From contig MNIR01000075.1 in NCBI GenBank assembly GCA_001919865.1, forward strand, positions 1 to 44,012: a stretch of DNA of 44,012 nucleotides, given 5' to 3'. The stretch is from Gemmatimonadetes bacterium 13_1_20CM_4_69_16 (lineage in GTDB: Bacteria; Gemmatimonadota; Gemmatimonadetes; Gemmatimonadales; GWC2-71-9). Shown piece by piece: positions 18,583 through 27,706 of this stretch. Position 1 is the first letter of the stretch. The number at the start of each line of letters is the position of its first letter. The translations under genes and the position numbers were made by a program. The notes under the pieces are model-generated. The model made no database searches. It saw nothing but the letters and a program-made list of their open reading frames with translations, and had not been told where the DNA came from.

Positions 18583-19543
18583 AGTCCTCCTCCAGGTACT
18601 GCTGCAGCTCGCGCCGCTCCGCCATCCGCTGGATCAATCTTTGGTTGAAGCGCTTCGCCGAATCGACGCCGCCGTAACGCTGCAGGTGGTTCATCGCCAC
18701 CACCTCGCAGATCACCGTGAGGTTCTTCCCCGGGTTCAACGGGACGGTCACGAGCGGCAAGGCGACGTCCAGGACCTGGGTCGTCTGGCCATCGAGCCCG
18801 GTGCGGTCGTACTCACGCGACGCATCCCAGTCGTCCAGCTGCACCACCACCTCGATGCGCTTCTGCTGGCGCACCGCGCGCACGCCGAACAGCTCACGGA
18901 TGTCGATCAACCCCACGCCGCGAATCTCCATGTAGTGCCGCGCCAGCTCGTGACCGCGCCCGATGAGCACGTCGTTTCCGCTGCGCGTGATGTGCACGAG
19001 GTCGTCGGCGACGAGCCGGTGGCCGCGCTCGACCAGGTCGAGCACGCACTCGCTCTTGCCGATCCCCGAGCGGCCGAGGAACAGCAGGCCCACACCGAAC
19101 ACGTCCGCGAGCGACGCGTGCATCGTCGTGGTCGGGGCAAACGCGTCGTCGAGGAACGGCTTCAGCCGGCGATAGAACTCCGCCGTCTTCAGCTTCGTGC
19201 GGATCACCGGCACGCCTTTCGCCCGCGCCAGCTCGAGCAGCTCGGCAGGCGGCTCCTGTCCCTTCGAGATCACGACGCAGGGCAGGTCGAAACCAAAAAA
19301 CGTCTCGAGGGATTTCCGGCGCTCGGCCGGGGCGAGTGACGCGAGGTAGGTGATCTCGGTCTCGCCCAAAATGTGGATACGGTGCGCCGCGAACCGTTGG
19401 GTATAACCGGCCAGCACGAGGCCGGGGCTCGATGCCTCGGGCGTCGGGATGAGGCGGTCGAGCCCCACGTCTCCGGTGAGGGTCTCGAGCTGCAGCGGGT
19501 CCCCCTTCCGCTCGAGCAGGTCGCGCACACGGGGACCGGTCAC
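18575..19543 (-). CDS. hprK: HPr kinase/phosphorylase
   Basis: The 322-residue protein has an N-terminal regulatory domain, then MHASLADVFGVGLLFLGRSG with the P-loop GRSGIGKSE at 157-165, the HprK signature EIRGVGLIDIRELFG and the C-terminal LNPGKNLTVICEV. It phosphorylates and dephosphorylates the serine of HPr and so ties PTS transfer to energy state. GTG 19543 overlaps hpf (GTGA). Confidence 0.96.
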   Translation of the reverse strand: MTGPRVRDLLERKGDPLQLETLTGDVGLDRLIPTPEASSPGLVLAGYTQRFAAHRIHILGETEITYLASLAPAERRKSLETFFGFDLPCVVISKGQEPPAELLELARAKGVPVIRTKLKTAEFYRRLKPFLDDAFAPTTTMHASLADVFGVGLLFLGRSGIGKSECVLDLVERGHRLVADDLVHITRSGNDVLIGRGHELARHYMEIRGVGLIDIRELFGVRAVRQQKRIEVVVQLDDWDASREYDRTGLDGQTTQVLDVALPLVTVPLNPGKNLTVICEVVAMNHLQRYGGVDSAKRFNQRLIQRMAERRELQQYLEEDYE

Positions 19544-19866
19544 CGGGACTCCCGCTCGACGGCGCGGCGCGCGGCGGCCACGCGGCGCCGCTTGGGCGCG
19601 GCCTTCCCGAGCTGCCGGCGCACGCGGGCCACGGCGAGGTCGAGCGCCGAGCGGTGATCCTCCCCGTCAGCCGTCGCGACGTGCATCACCCCGCGCGCGG
19701 CGTGCACGCGTACTTCGACCGTGGGCGTGCCGTGGTCCTCACCGAACAGCACCTGCGCGTCGTGCGGCCGGGTCGCGACCCGGCCGAGCCGCTCGATCAG
19801 CGTGCGTGCCCGGGCCCGCAGCTCGTCGGGTATGTCGCAATGCCGCGCGGTGATCGTGATGCGCAT
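19540..19866 (-). CDS. hpf: ribosome hibernation promoting factor (short HPF/YfiA type)
   Basis: The 108-residue protein has the YfiA pattern MRITITARHCDIPDELRARA, then VEVRVHAARGVMHVATADGEDHRSALDLAVARVRRQL and a basic C-tail. It binds the small ribosomal subunit in slow growth. It lacks the long dimerisation domain, so it is the short form. Hpf next to hprK and EIIA(Man) is a common arrangement, usually with rpoN, which is not here. Confidence 0.88.
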   Translation of the reverse strand: MRITITARHCDIPDELRARARTLIERLGRVATRPHDAQVLFGEDHGTPTVEVRVHAARGVMHVATADGEDHRSALDLAVARVRRQLGKAAPKRRRVAAARRAVERESR

Positions 19867-19868
19867 GG

Positions 19869-20990
19869 TCAGCCCCCTCCCCCATGAGCGAGAACGCGCT
19901 GGAGCTGCGCTTCCGTGGCCCGGGCGGCGCGCTCCCACGACAGCTGCTCGGCGAACGCGCGGGCGCCGCGTCCCAACCGGGCCACGAGGGCCGGATCGGC
20001 GGCGAGCGCGAGCATGCAGTCGGCTAACGCCCGCGCGTCGCGATGCGGCACGAGGAAGCCGGTCTCGCCGTGGCGCACCGACTCTCGCAGACCGGGACTG
20101 TCCGAGGCGATCGCCGGCGTGCCGCACGCCGCCGCCTCGACGTTCGAGATGCCCCATCCCTCTTTCGGGCTGGGGAACACCACCGCCCACGCTCGGCGCA
20201 GCAAGCGGCGCTTCTCCTCCTCCGGCACGAACCCCAGGAACCGAACCGCGGCCCCCAAGCCGAGCGCGCGCACCAGTCGCTCCAGCCGCGCGCGGTCGTC
20301 CCCCTGCCCGGCGATCTCGAGCGTCACGTCGGGGCGCGCCTGCCGCGCCAGACCCAGCGCCTGCACCGCAGTCTCCACTCCTTTATAACGCTTGAGGCGC
20401 CCCACGTACAAGAACGTCGGGTCGTCCGCCCGCGGCGTCGCGGGGTCGGGGGAGTACCACGCGGCATCGACGCCTGGATAAATGACTTCGATGCGCTCCC
20501 GCGGGATGCCGCGTCGCACCAGATCGTCGCGCGTGCTGTCGGAGATCGCGTGAAACGCCGCCCGCCGGTACACTCGGGGAATCAGCCGCTCCGCCGCCCA
20601 GACGACCGTGGCGATCGGCCAACTCGCTTCGGCGAAGGCGGTCGTGCCGAACAGGTGCGGCACGATCACGCAGAACGGCAGGTCGGTCAACTGCGTCAGG
20701 TAGAGCGGCAGCTTGTTGATGTCCTCCACCACGACGTCGTAGCGCGAGGCGGCCAGTAGCCGCCGTACGGCGCCGCGTGCCCGCAGCGCGAACGTGTGAC
20801 GCCCGCCGACCCGGTGCACCCGCAGCCCGTCGAGCACGGTCTGCGCTGCGCCCCCGGGCCAGCCGCTGGTCACCAGGTCGATCGCGTGCCCCCCCCCCAC
20901 CAGACGGCCGAAGATCTCGTGCAGATGAATCTCCGCCCCGCCCGCATGGGGATTCTCGCGGTCGTTCCAATTGACCAGCAGGATCTTCAC
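19869..20990 (-). CDS. GT4-family glycosyltransferase with a 10-G tract near the start
   Basis: The 373-residue protein has a GT-B fold: N-terminal MKILLVNWNDRENPHAGGAE with GGAE, C-terminal FLYVGRLKRYKGVETAVQAL, LEIAGQGDD, and the EX7E motif region PSPKEGWGISNVEAAACGTP. It probably transfers a sugar to a surface glycan or lipid. GTG 20990 overlaps nusB (GTGA). A run of ten C on the plus strand at 20889-20898 encodes VGGGH at about residues 31-35. Slippage there would shift the frame and end the protein early. Acceptor and sugar are unknown. Confidence 0.9.
   Translation of the reverse strand: MKILLVNWNDRENPHAGGAEIHLHEIFGRLVGGGHAIDLVTSGWPGGAAQTVLDGLRVHRVGGRHTFALRARGAVRRLLAASRYDVVVEDINKLPLYLTQLTDLPFCVIVPHLFGTTAFAEASWPIATVVWAAERLIPRVYRRAAFHAISDSTRDDLVRRGIPRERIEVIYPGVDAAWYSPDPATPRADDPTFLYVGRLKRYKGVETAVQALGLARQARPDVTLEIAGQGDDRARLERLVRALGLGAAVRFLGFVPEEEKRRLLRRAWAVVFPSPKEGWGISNVEAAACGTPAIASDSPGLRESVRHGETGFLVPHRDARALADCMLALAADPALVARLGRGARAFAEQLSWERAARATEAQLQRVLAHGGGG
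20889..20898. repeat. 10-base C/G homopolymer inside the glycosyltransferase gene
   Basis: Ten consecutive C on the plus strand (G on the coding strand) fall within codons for Gly-Gly-Gly. Poly-G tracts of this length in glycosyltransferase genes are classical phase-variation sites in other bacteria. Confidence 0.85.
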
Positions 20991-21400
20991 AGCGCGCCGT
21001 AGTCCCGCGCCACCGCGTCCAGCACGCCGTTCACGAAGGCGGGGGCCTTCGCGCCCGCGAACCAATGTGCCAGCTTCACGGCTTCGTCGATCACCACGCG
21101 CGGCGGCGTGGCCCCCTCGGCGAGCTCGGCGAGCGCCAGGCGAAGGATGCTCTTTTCCACGACGCCCACACGATCGAAGCGCCAGTGCTCGGCCGCGTCG
21201 GCGACGCGCCGGTCGAAATCGGGGAGGCCGGCGATCGCCTTGGCGGCGAGGTCCGCGCCGCGGTCGAAGCCTTCGGGCACGTGTCCGAACGCCCCGCCCA
21301 GCCGGCCGACCACGCTGGCGATCGACGGCCGGCCCGACAACTCCCATGCGTAAAGCAGCTGGAGCGCGCGGGCCCGCGCCTTAGTCTCGGGCCGCTGCAC
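20987..21400 (-). CDS. nusB: transcription antitermination factor NusB
   Basis: The 137-residue all-helical protein has KARARALQLLYAWELSG at the start, EKSILRLALAELAEG in the middle and VVIDEAVKLAHWFAGAKAPAFVNGVLD at the end, the NusB pattern. It binds boxA RNA with NusE (S10) in rRNA antitermination. It overlaps ribH by 20 bases, and rib-nusB linkage is common. Confidence 0.95.
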   Translation of the reverse strand: MQRPETKARARALQLLYAWELSGRPSIASVVGRLGGAFGHVPEGFDRGADLAAKAIAGLPDFDRRVADAAEHWRFDRVGVVEKSILRLALAELAEGATPPRVVIDEAVKLAHWFAGAKAPAFVNGVLDAVARDYGAL

Positions 21401-21866
21401 GGGTCAGCTCGGACAGGACGTCGGCGGTCGTGAGCGCCGCTTCCGCCGCTTCGTAGCCCTTGTTGCCCGCTGCGCCGCCGGCCCGCGCCATCGCCTGCTC
21501 GAGCGACTCCGTCGTCAGTACGCCGAACCCGACAGGGAGCCGGTGCGCCACCGCCACGTTGCCGAGCCCGCGCGCCGCCTCACCCGCCACGTACTCGAAA
21601 TGCGGCGTCTCCCCGCGGATGACGCAACCGAGCGCGACGATCGCGGCGTAGCGTCCGCTCGCCGCCGCCGCCTCCGCGGCGACCGGCAGTTCGAAGGCGC
21701 CGGGCACCCAGACCACGTCCACCCGGGCATCCGGCACGCCTTTCTCCCGGAAGCACTGGCGTGCTCCATCCAGCAAGCGGGCGGTGACGATCTCGTTGTA
21801 GCGGGCGACGAGCACGGCCACGCGGACCTGACGCGGCGCGCGGGGCGCACCCCCGATCTCGGCCAC
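21381..21866 (-). CDS. ribH: 6,7-dimethyl-8-ribityllumazine synthase
   Basis: The 161-residue protein shows VAVLVARYNEIVTARLLDGA, VVWVPGAFELPVAAEAAA, ALGCVIRGETPHFEYVAGEA and PVGFGVLTTESLEQAMARAGG, GNKGYEAAEAAL, the full lumazine synthase signature. It makes the lumazine from the ribD product and 3,4-dihydroxybutanone phosphate. GTG 21866 starts two bases after ribBA stops. Confidence 0.96.
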   Translation of the reverse strand: MAEIGGAPRAPRQVRVAVLVARYNEIVTARLLDGARQCFREKGVPDARVDVVWVPGAFELPVAAEAAAASGRYAAIVALGCVIRGETPHFEYVAGEAARGLGNVAVAHRLPVGFGVLTTESLEQAMARAGGAAGNKGYEAAEAALTTADVLSELTRAAARD

Positions 21867-21868
21867 GA

Positions 21869-23074
21869 TCAGTGGTTCAGCAGGTGGCCGAGCTTGTCCC
21901 GCTTGGCGTCGAGGTAGGCGCGGTTCTCGTCCGAGGGGGCCATGACGATCGGGACGCGCTCGACGATCTCCAACCCGTAGCCCTCGAGGCCGACGAGCTT
22001 CATCGGGTTGTTGGTGAGCACCCGGATAGCGGAGAGCCCGAGGTCGAGCAGGATCTGCGCCCCGATGCCGTAGTTGCGAAGGTCGGGCTTGAAGCCCAGC
22101 TCGCGGTTCGCGTCCACCGTGTCGTGACCCGCGTCCTGGAGCTCGTAGGCCTTGAGCTTGTTGAGGAGGCCGATCCCCCGGCCCTCCTGATCCAGGTAGA
22201 CGACCACGCCGCGTCCCTCGGCCGCGATCATGCGCATGGCGCTGTGCAACTGCCAGCCGCAGTCGCACCGAGCCGATCGGAAGACGTCCCCCGTGAGGCA
22301 CTTCGAGTGCATGCGCACCAGCACGCGCGGCTGCTGCGCCACATCGCCGTACACCAGCGCCACGTGCTCCGCGGCGTCCACGTCGTTGCGGTAGGCGATG
22401 ATCGTGAACTCGCCGTACGGCGTCGGGAGCCGGGCGTGCGCCACGCGGTGCACCAGTCGCTCGTGCGCGAGCCGGTAGGCGACGAGCTGGGCGACGGTGA
22501 TGAGTGTGAGGCCGTGCTGCGCGGCGAACCGCTCCAGGTCCGGGCGCCGCGCCATCGTCCCGTCGGGGTTGAGGATCTCGCAGATCACACCCGCGGGGTA
22601 GAGCCCCGCGAGCCGGGCGAGGTCGACACTCGCCTCGGTCTGACCCACGCGCTGCAGCACGCCACCCGGACGCGCGCGCAGCGGGAAGACGTGCCCGGGC
22701 CGGCGCAGGTCACCCGGCACGCTGGCCGGATCGATCGCGACGCGGATCGTCGTGGCCCGGTCACGCGCTGAAATCCCGGTCGTGACACCGAAGCGGGTGG
22801 CCGCGTCGATCGAGACCGTGAACGCGGTCTCGTGCGCCTCGGTGTTGTGCTCGGTCATCTGGCTCAGCCCCAGGGCCTGGCAGCGCTCCGGCATGAGCGT
22901 CAAACAGATCAAGCCCCGGGCGTGCATCGCCAGGAAGTTGATCATCTCGGGGGTCACCCGCTCGGCCGCGCCGACCAGGTCGCCCTCGTTCTCGCGGCTT
23001 TCGTCGTCGGCAACGATGACGAGCTTCCCCGCGCCGATGTCCGCGATCGCCTGCTCTATGGTGTGGTGCGACAT
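21869..23074 (-). CDS. ribBA: bifunctional DHBP synthase / GTP cyclohydrolase II
   Basis: The 401-residue protein has an N-terminal RibB domain ([47 protein letters not shown]) and a C-terminal RibA domain starting near residue 205 with the zinc ligands in [15 protein letters not shown] and the catalytic [11 protein letters not shown]. It makes both precursors of riboflavin. It overlaps ribE by 19 bases. Confidence 0.97.
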   Translation of the reverse strand: MSHHTIEQAIADIGAGKLVIVADDESRENEGDLVGAAERVTPEMINFLAMHARGLICLTLMPERCQALGLSQMTEHNTEAHETAFTVSIDAATRFGVTTGISARDRATTIRVAIDPASVPGDLRRPGHVFPLRARPGGVLQRVGQTEASVDLARLAGLYPAGVICEILNPDGTMARRPDLERFAAQHGLTLITVAQLVAYRLAHERLVHRVAHARLPTPYGEFTIIAYRNDVDAAEHVALVYGDVAQQPRVLVRMHSKCLTGDVFRSARCDCGWQLHSAMRMIAAEGRGVVVYLDQEGRGIGLLNKLKAYELQDAGHDTVDANRELGFKPDLRNYGIGAQILLDLGLSAIRVLTNNPMKLVGLEGYGLEIVERVPIVMAPSDENRAYLDAKRDKLGHLLNH

Positions 23075-23682
23075 AGTTGCCTCACGTACTTTCCCAGCAC
23101 ATCACCCTCCACGTGAACGCGTGCGCCCACGCGCAGCGCTCCGAGCGTCGTGTGCTCGCGTGTGAACGGGATCAACGCGATCTGGACCAGATCAGGCCCC
23201 GGCAGCGCGTTGATCGTCAGGCTCACCCCGTCCAGCGTGATCGAGCCGTGCGGGATCGCGATCTCGCGCACCTCGGCCGGCACGCGCAGATCGTACACCC
23301 AGGCGTCGCCCCGCCGCTCGGTGCGCACCACCTCGGCGACCCCGTCCACGTGCCCCTGCACGAGGTGGCCGCCCAGACGGTCCGCCGCGCGCAGCGCGCG
23401 CTCGAGGTTCACCCTGCGGCCGGTCGCATACTCGCCGAACAGCGTGCGGCCCGCGGTGGTGTCGATCACGTGCACTTGAAACCCGCCTTTCACCACGCGC
23501 GCAACGGTCAGACATGCGCCGCTCACGGCGATGCTCTCACCCCGCTTCAGACCCTTGTAGGGCGCGCGGATCGTGAGAGCGAGCCCGTCCTCGCGTTCCC
23601 CCTTCCCCCTGCCCCGGCCCGTTCCCCCGTTGCGCGAAACGACCTCGACCCGCCCGATGGCGCTCACAATTCCGGTAAACAT
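23056..23682 (-). CDS. ribE: riboflavin synthase, alpha chain
   Basis: The 208-residue protein has the start [15 protein letters not shown], two lumazine-binding repeats ([16 protein letters not shown] and [15 protein letters not shown]) and [15 protein letters not shown]. It makes riboflavin by dismutation of two lumazines. A Pro/Arg/Gly-rich insertion ([15 protein letters not shown]) after residue 17 is encoded by low-complexity sequence. It overlaps ribD by 19 bases. Confidence 0.96.
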   Translation of the reverse strand: MFTGIVSAIGRVEVVSRNGGTGRGRGKGEREDGLALTIRAPYKGLKRGESIAVSGACLTVARVVKGGFQVHVIDTTAGRTLFGEYATGRRVNLERALRAADRLGGHLVQGHVDGVAEVVRTERRGDAWVYDLRVPAEVREIAIPHGSITLDGVSLTINALPGPDLVQIALIPFTREHTTLGALRVGARVHVEGDVLGKYVRQLCRTTP

Positions 23683-24797
23683 AGCCGCCTATCCAATACC
23701 AATAATGTATCCGGGCCCATGGCGCGCCGCTCCACCGGGATCCAGCGCGGCGCTTCGGGGAGTGGCGCCGCCGGCACGCCCGGAAAGGCCGGTACGGCGC
23801 CCTCTCCCAGCCACACGGGGGCCTGGATCCAGTACAGCCGATCGACCAGCCCCTCCGCGAGCAGTTTCGCGCCCAACGCCCCTCCCCCCTCGCACAGCAG
23901 GGAGTGGATCCCGGCCGCGCGCAGCATGCGCAGGCCGTCGGCGAGCGAGGTCGGTCGCGAGACGCGCACTCCGCTGCCCTCCAGCTGCGTGACGCTCGCC
24001 ACCGGGGCGTCGGGCGACGCCATGACCCAGGTCGGCACCGTGCGGGCCGTGCTCACGAGGTTGACGGTCTCGTTCAGCATCGCCCGCCGGTCGAACACGA
24101 CGCGCACCGGCGCGCGGCGCGGCGTGATGGGGCCGCGCACGGTGAGCTGCGGATCGTCCTTCAAGGCCGTCGTCCCGCCCACCGCGATCGCGTCGAATCC
24201 GGCGCGCAGCCAGTGCACGTACTCGCGCGCGGCCTCTCCCGACACCCAACGCGAGCTTCCCCGCGCGTCGGCGATCCGGCCGTCAATCGAGGTGGCGAGC
24301 TTGAGCGCCACGAACGGCCGCTCCGCCTGCTGGTGCGCGAACAGGAACGGTGCGTTGAGCGCCGCAGCCGCCTCGGCGAGCACACCGAACGCCACGGCGA
24401 CGCCTTGGGCGCGCAGCACGTCCGCCCCACCGCGCGCCTCGGGGTCCGGATCGCGGATCGCGGCGACCACGCGCGCCACGCCGGCGGCGACGATCGCATC
24501 GGTGCAGGGCGGTGTCTTGCCGTAGTGGGCGCAGGGCTCGAGCGTCACGATCAGCGTCGCGCCGCGCGCCCGCGCGCCCGCGGCCGCGAGCGCTGCGACT
24601 TCCGCGTGGGGCCCGCCGTACTCGGCGTGAAAGCCCTCGCCGACCACGGTGTCGCCCTGGAGGATGACCGCCCCGACCAGGGGATTCGGGGCGACGCGCC
24701 CCCAACCCCGCCACGCGAGGTCGAGGGCGCGCCGCATTGCCGACCGTTCGGCCGGACGCTCAGAATCCGAAGCGGAAGCCGATGCCTCCGAAGACAT
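23664..24797 (-). CDS. ribD: bifunctional pyrimidine deaminase/reductase RibD
   Basis: The protein has a zinc deaminase domain (GRVAPNPLVGAVI, HAEVAAL, LEPCAHYGKTPPCTDAI) and a C-terminal reductase (ALKLATSIDGRIADARGSSRWVSG, LLCEGGGALGAKLLAEGLVD). It converts the GTP cyclohydrolase II product to the pyrimidinedione. ATG 24797 has AAGG at a fair distance and overlaps the upstream gene by 38 bases; ATG 24737 (MRRALDLAWRGWG) is also possible. No FMN riboswitch precedes it. Confidence 0.95.
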   Translation of the reverse strand: MSSEASASASDSERPAERSAMRRALDLAWRGWGRVAPNPLVGAVILQGDTVVGEGFHAEYGGPHAEVAALAAAGARARGATLIVTLEPCAHYGKTPPCTDAIVAAGVARVVAAIRDPDPEARGGADVLRAQGVAVAFGVLAEAAAALNAPFLFAHQQAERPFVALKLATSIDGRIADARGSSRWVSGEAAREYVHWLRAGFDAIAVGGTTALKDDPQLTVRGPITPRRAPVRVVFDRRAMLNETVNLVSTARTVPTWVMASPDAPVASVTQLEGSGVRVSRPTSLADGLRMLRAAGIHSLLCEGGGALGAKLLAEGLVDRLYWIQAPVWLGEGAVPAFPGVPAAPLPEAPRWIPVERRAMGPDTLLVLDRRLCLPEL

Positions 24798-25734
24798 GCC
24801 CCGCCTTGGGATCGAAGTCCCGGAACGTGGTGGCGAAGCCCTGGTCCTTCCCGGTCTGGAACCCCAGCTCGGCCACGAGCTTCACCGCGGCGAGGCTGAG
24901 CCCCGCGTCGGCGAACAATACTTCGCGGGTGTTGGTCGGATTGATGACGATCGTCCTAGCGCTGGTCGGCAGAACGGCATCGTAGAAGCGGATCGTCGTC
25001 TGGCTCGAGCTGTAGTGATCGATGCCGAGCCCGGCCGCGAGATCCACGAGCACGAACTTCCAGCTCGCGACCGCGCGATAGTTGTCCGCCTTCAAGTCCA
25101 TGCTGAACTCGAACTGGTCGCCGGTACCGAACGCGGGACCCAGGCTGCCGTACTGGATGCGCGGCAGCGTGCGATGCATCCAGCTCACCGATACCGCCGG
25201 GATCGGAAAGCTTCCGCCGAGCAGGCCCACCCGCGCACCATAGCCGATGCCGAGCGCGGCGCCGCCGATGTGCGCCGCGTTCGGATCCACGGACAGACCC
25301 GACACGCGGCCGGTCGGCAGCACGACCGCGGAGCCGAGCGCGTCGACGGCAAGCAGGCCGCCGCGCCCACGGACCAGCCCGACCGCCGCTTCGACGAGCG
25401 GAGCCGGGAGCGCGCCGTGGAAGCTCGATGGCACCCGGCTCTGGCTCGCTGAGTCGGGGTTCGGCAGCGACGCCCCGATCGCGTTCACGCGTGCCGTCAC
25501 GGTGAGGTGCCCGATGCCACCGAGCGATCCCGACGTGCCGAGCACCGGGTTGCCGCCGCTCACGATCATCCCGGCGAGCGGGTGGAACGCCCGGATGGCG
25601 TCGACCGCGGTGTTGCACGCGGCCGTGGCGTTGGGGTTGGCCATGCTGCACTGGGGCTCCTGAGCGGCGAGGGAGCGCGACACCAATGCAATAAGGGCGA
25701 CTGCGACGGTCGTTCTGCTCTTGAGTGAATGCAT
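24760..25734 (-). CDS. predicted outer-membrane beta-barrel protein
   Basis: The 324-residue product has a signal peptide (cleavage near SLAAQ), many alternating amphipathic strands and a C-terminal Phe (GGIGFRFGF), the sorting signal of outer-membrane barrels. It lies between purM (nine bases upstream) and ribD within the gene train. I do not recognise the family. A riboflavin or nucleoside link is possible only by context. Confidence 0.7.
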   Translation of the reverse strand: MHSLKSRTTVAVALIALVSRSLAAQEPQCSMANPNATAACNTAVDAIRAFHPLAGMIVSGGNPVLGTSGSLGGIGHLTVTARVNAIGASLPNPDSASQSRVPSSFHGALPAPLVEAAVGLVRGRGGLLAVDALGSAVVLPTGRVSGLSVDPNAAHIGGAALGIGYGARVGLLGGSFPIPAVSVSWMHRTLPRIQYGSLGPAFGTGDQFEFSMDLKADNYRAVASWKFVLVDLAAGLGIDHYSSSQTTIRFYDAVLPTSARTIVINPTNTREVLFADAGLSLAAVKLVAELGFQTGKDQGFATTFRDFDPKAGHVFGGIGFRFGF

Positions 25735-25743
25735 GCGTCCTCC

Positions 25744-26769
25744 TCAACGCTCCGCGAAGCGCACGCCCTTCGTTCCGGCGCGCACCTCGCCGATCAGCCA
25801 CGTCTCGATCGACTCGCGGCGGGCCGCCGCCGTGATCGTTTCCACGTCATCACGGCCCACGATCGCGATCATGCCGATCCCGAGGTTGAAGACGCGGCGC
25901 ATTTCGCTGAGCGACACCCGGCCCGCGCGCATTAGTACCCGGAAGACGACCGGCCAGCGCCACCCGCTGGCGTCGACGAGCGCCTCGCAGCCCTCGGGCA
26001 GCACGCGCACCAGGTTGCCCGCGATGCCCCCGCCGGTGATGTGGGCGAGGGCGTGCACCCGTGAGAAGACTGGAGTTACCGCCGGCGCGTAGCTGCGGTG
26101 CACGTCGAGCAACACCTGTGCCACGGACCGCCCCGTCTCCGGAAACTCGTCGCCCACTTCGAGCCCCAAGGTCTCGAACACGACGCGCCGCGCCAGGGTG
26201 TACCCGTTGGTGTGCAGTCCGTTCGACGCGTAGCCGATCAACACGTCGCCCGGGCGCACGCGGTCGCCGTGCAGCGCCGCCCCCTCCTCCACGACGCCCA
26301 CAATCGTGCCCGCGAGGTCGTAGTGCCCCGGCTGAAACAGCTCGGGCAGTTGTGCCGTCTCGCCTCCCGCCAGCGTCATCTCGTGGGCGCGGCAGCCGCG
26401 CGCCAGGCCGGTCACGAGCGCGGCGGCGACGTCGGGCTCGAGCCGACCGGTGGCGATGTAGTCGAGCAATGCGAGCGGCCGTGCTCCGTGGACCAGGATG
26501 TCGTTGACACAGTGGTTGACGAGGTCCTCCCCCACGGTGTCGTGGATTCCGGCGCGCGCGGCGACGAGCACCTTGGTGCCCACGCCGTCGGTCGAGAGCA
26601 CGAGCACCGGGCGCTCGTACCCCGGCGGGAGGCGCACCATCCCGCCGAACGCTCCGATGTCGCCGAGCGCGAGCGCGGTGCGCGTGGTGCGCACCAGCTC
26701 GGCGATGCGACGCTTCGCTTCGTCCGCGGCGTCCAGATGCACGCCGGCGGCGGCGTAGCGGTTAGTCAA
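25744..26769 (-). CDS. purM: phosphoribosylformylglycinamidine cyclo-ligase
   Basis: The 341-residue enzyme (AIR synthetase) shows YAAAGVHLDAADEAKRRI, VLSTDGVGTKVLVA, DLVNHCVNDILVHGARPLA, GGETAQLPELF, GLHTNGYTLAR and AHITGGGIAGNLVRVLPEG. It closes the imidazole ring in purine synthesis. The start is TTG at 26769, overlapping the kinase stop (TTGA); the family match begins directly there. Confidence 0.95.
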   Translation of the reverse strand: MTNRYAAAGVHLDAADEAKRRIAELVRTTRTALALGDIGAFGGMVRLPPGYERPVLVLSTDGVGTKVLVAARAGIHDTVGEDLVNHCVNDILVHGARPLALLDYIATGRLEPDVAAALVTGLARGCRAHEMTLAGGETAQLPELFQPGHYDLAGTIVGVVEEGAALHGDRVRPGDVLIGYASNGLHTNGYTLARRVVFETLGLEVGDEFPETGRSVAQVLLDVHRSYAPAVTPVFSRVHALAHITGGGIAGNLVRVLPEGCEALVDASGWRWPVVFRVLMRAGRVSLSEMRRVFNLGIGMIAIVGRDDVETITAAARRESIETWLIGEVRAGTKGVRFAER

Positions 26770-27704
26770 GCGGCTCCCCCCGCATCCCCCGAGGCCGGGT
26801 CCACGTCGAAGTGCACCAGCTGCTTGAAGGCGCACACCCGCGCGTACACGTCCGCTTGGGTGACGCCGGCGAGGCCCTGCACGCCGAACGCTTCCACCGC
26901 GAACGAGCCCAGCGCCGCGCCGTACACCATGGCGCGCCGCAGATTCGCCGGGCCGAGGTCGCCGGTGGCCGCCAAGTGAGCCATGAAGCCGCCGGCGAAC
27001 GCGTCGCCCGCGCCCGTCGGGTCGAACACCTCTTGCAGCGGGTAGGCAGGGACTTTGAACGTCGTGTCGCGATCGACCAGCAGGGCGCCGTGCTCCCCCT
27101 GCTTGATCACGGTCCGTTTGGGACCCCGCTCGAGGATCCACTGGGCGGCGCGGTAGATGTTCCAGTCGCCCGAGAGCTCCCGCGCCTCCGAGTCGTTCAC
27201 CATGAGGATGTCGATGTGGCGTAACAGCTCGAGCAGCAGGTCCTGCTTGGAGTGAATCCAGTAGTTCATCGTGTCGCAGGCGACGAGCGCCGGGCTCTTC
27301 ACCTGATCGAGCACGCCGAGCTGGAGCTCGGGATCGATGTTGCCCAGGAACACGTAGCGAGCGTCGCGGAACTTGGGCGGCAGCTTGGGGCGGAACTGGG
27401 CGAACACGCCCAGCCGCGTGTCGAGCGTCTCGCGGCTGGAGAGGTCGTAGGAGTACTTCGCCTTCCAGCGGAACGACTCACCGGGCATCTGCTCGACGCC
27501 GGACAGATCCACGCCGCGCGCCTCGAGCGCCTTGAGGGCGCCGAGCGGGTAGTCGCTCCCGACCACACCCACCACCTGGACGGGATGCAGAATCGCGCCC
27601 GCGGCGCTGAAGAACACCGCCGAGCCGCCGGGCGCGTCGGCCGTCTCACCGAACGGCGTCGCGACCGAATCCAACGCGATCGAGCCCACCACGAGGAGAC
27701 CCAT
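26766..27704 (-). CDS. PfkB-family carbohydrate/nucleoside kinase
   Basis: The 312-residue protein starts MGLLVVGSIALDSVATPFG, has GGSAVFFSAAG, a middle with MVNDSEARELSG and the C-terminal signature DPTGAGDAFAGGFMAHLA with the catalytic Asp. It belongs to the ribokinase/adenosine kinase group; the substrate cannot be fixed. Adenosine released by ahcY would be a fitting substrate, but this is only a guess. ATG 27704 is used; GTG 27710 overlapping the argS stop is equally likely. Confidence 0.9.
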   Translation of the reverse strand: MGLLVVGSIALDSVATPFGETADAPGGSAVFFSAAGAILHPVQVVGVVGSDYPLGALKALEARGVDLSGVEQMPGESFRWKAKYSYDLSSRETLDTRLGVFAQFRPKLPPKFRDARYVFLGNIDPELQLGVLDQVKSPALVACDTMNYWIHSKQDLLLELLRHIDILMVNDSEARELSGDWNIYRAAQWILERGPKRTVIKQGEHGALLVDRDTTFKVPAYPLQEVFDPTGAGDAFAGGFMAHLAATGDLGPANLRRAMVYGAALGSFAVEAFGVQGLAGVTQADVYARVCAFKQLVHFDVDPASGDAGGAA

Positions 27705-27706
27705 CG

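Noticed and set aside
24738-24800. FMN riboswitch before ribD
   Set aside because: The upstream gene overlaps the ribD start and no conserved RFN element is seen.
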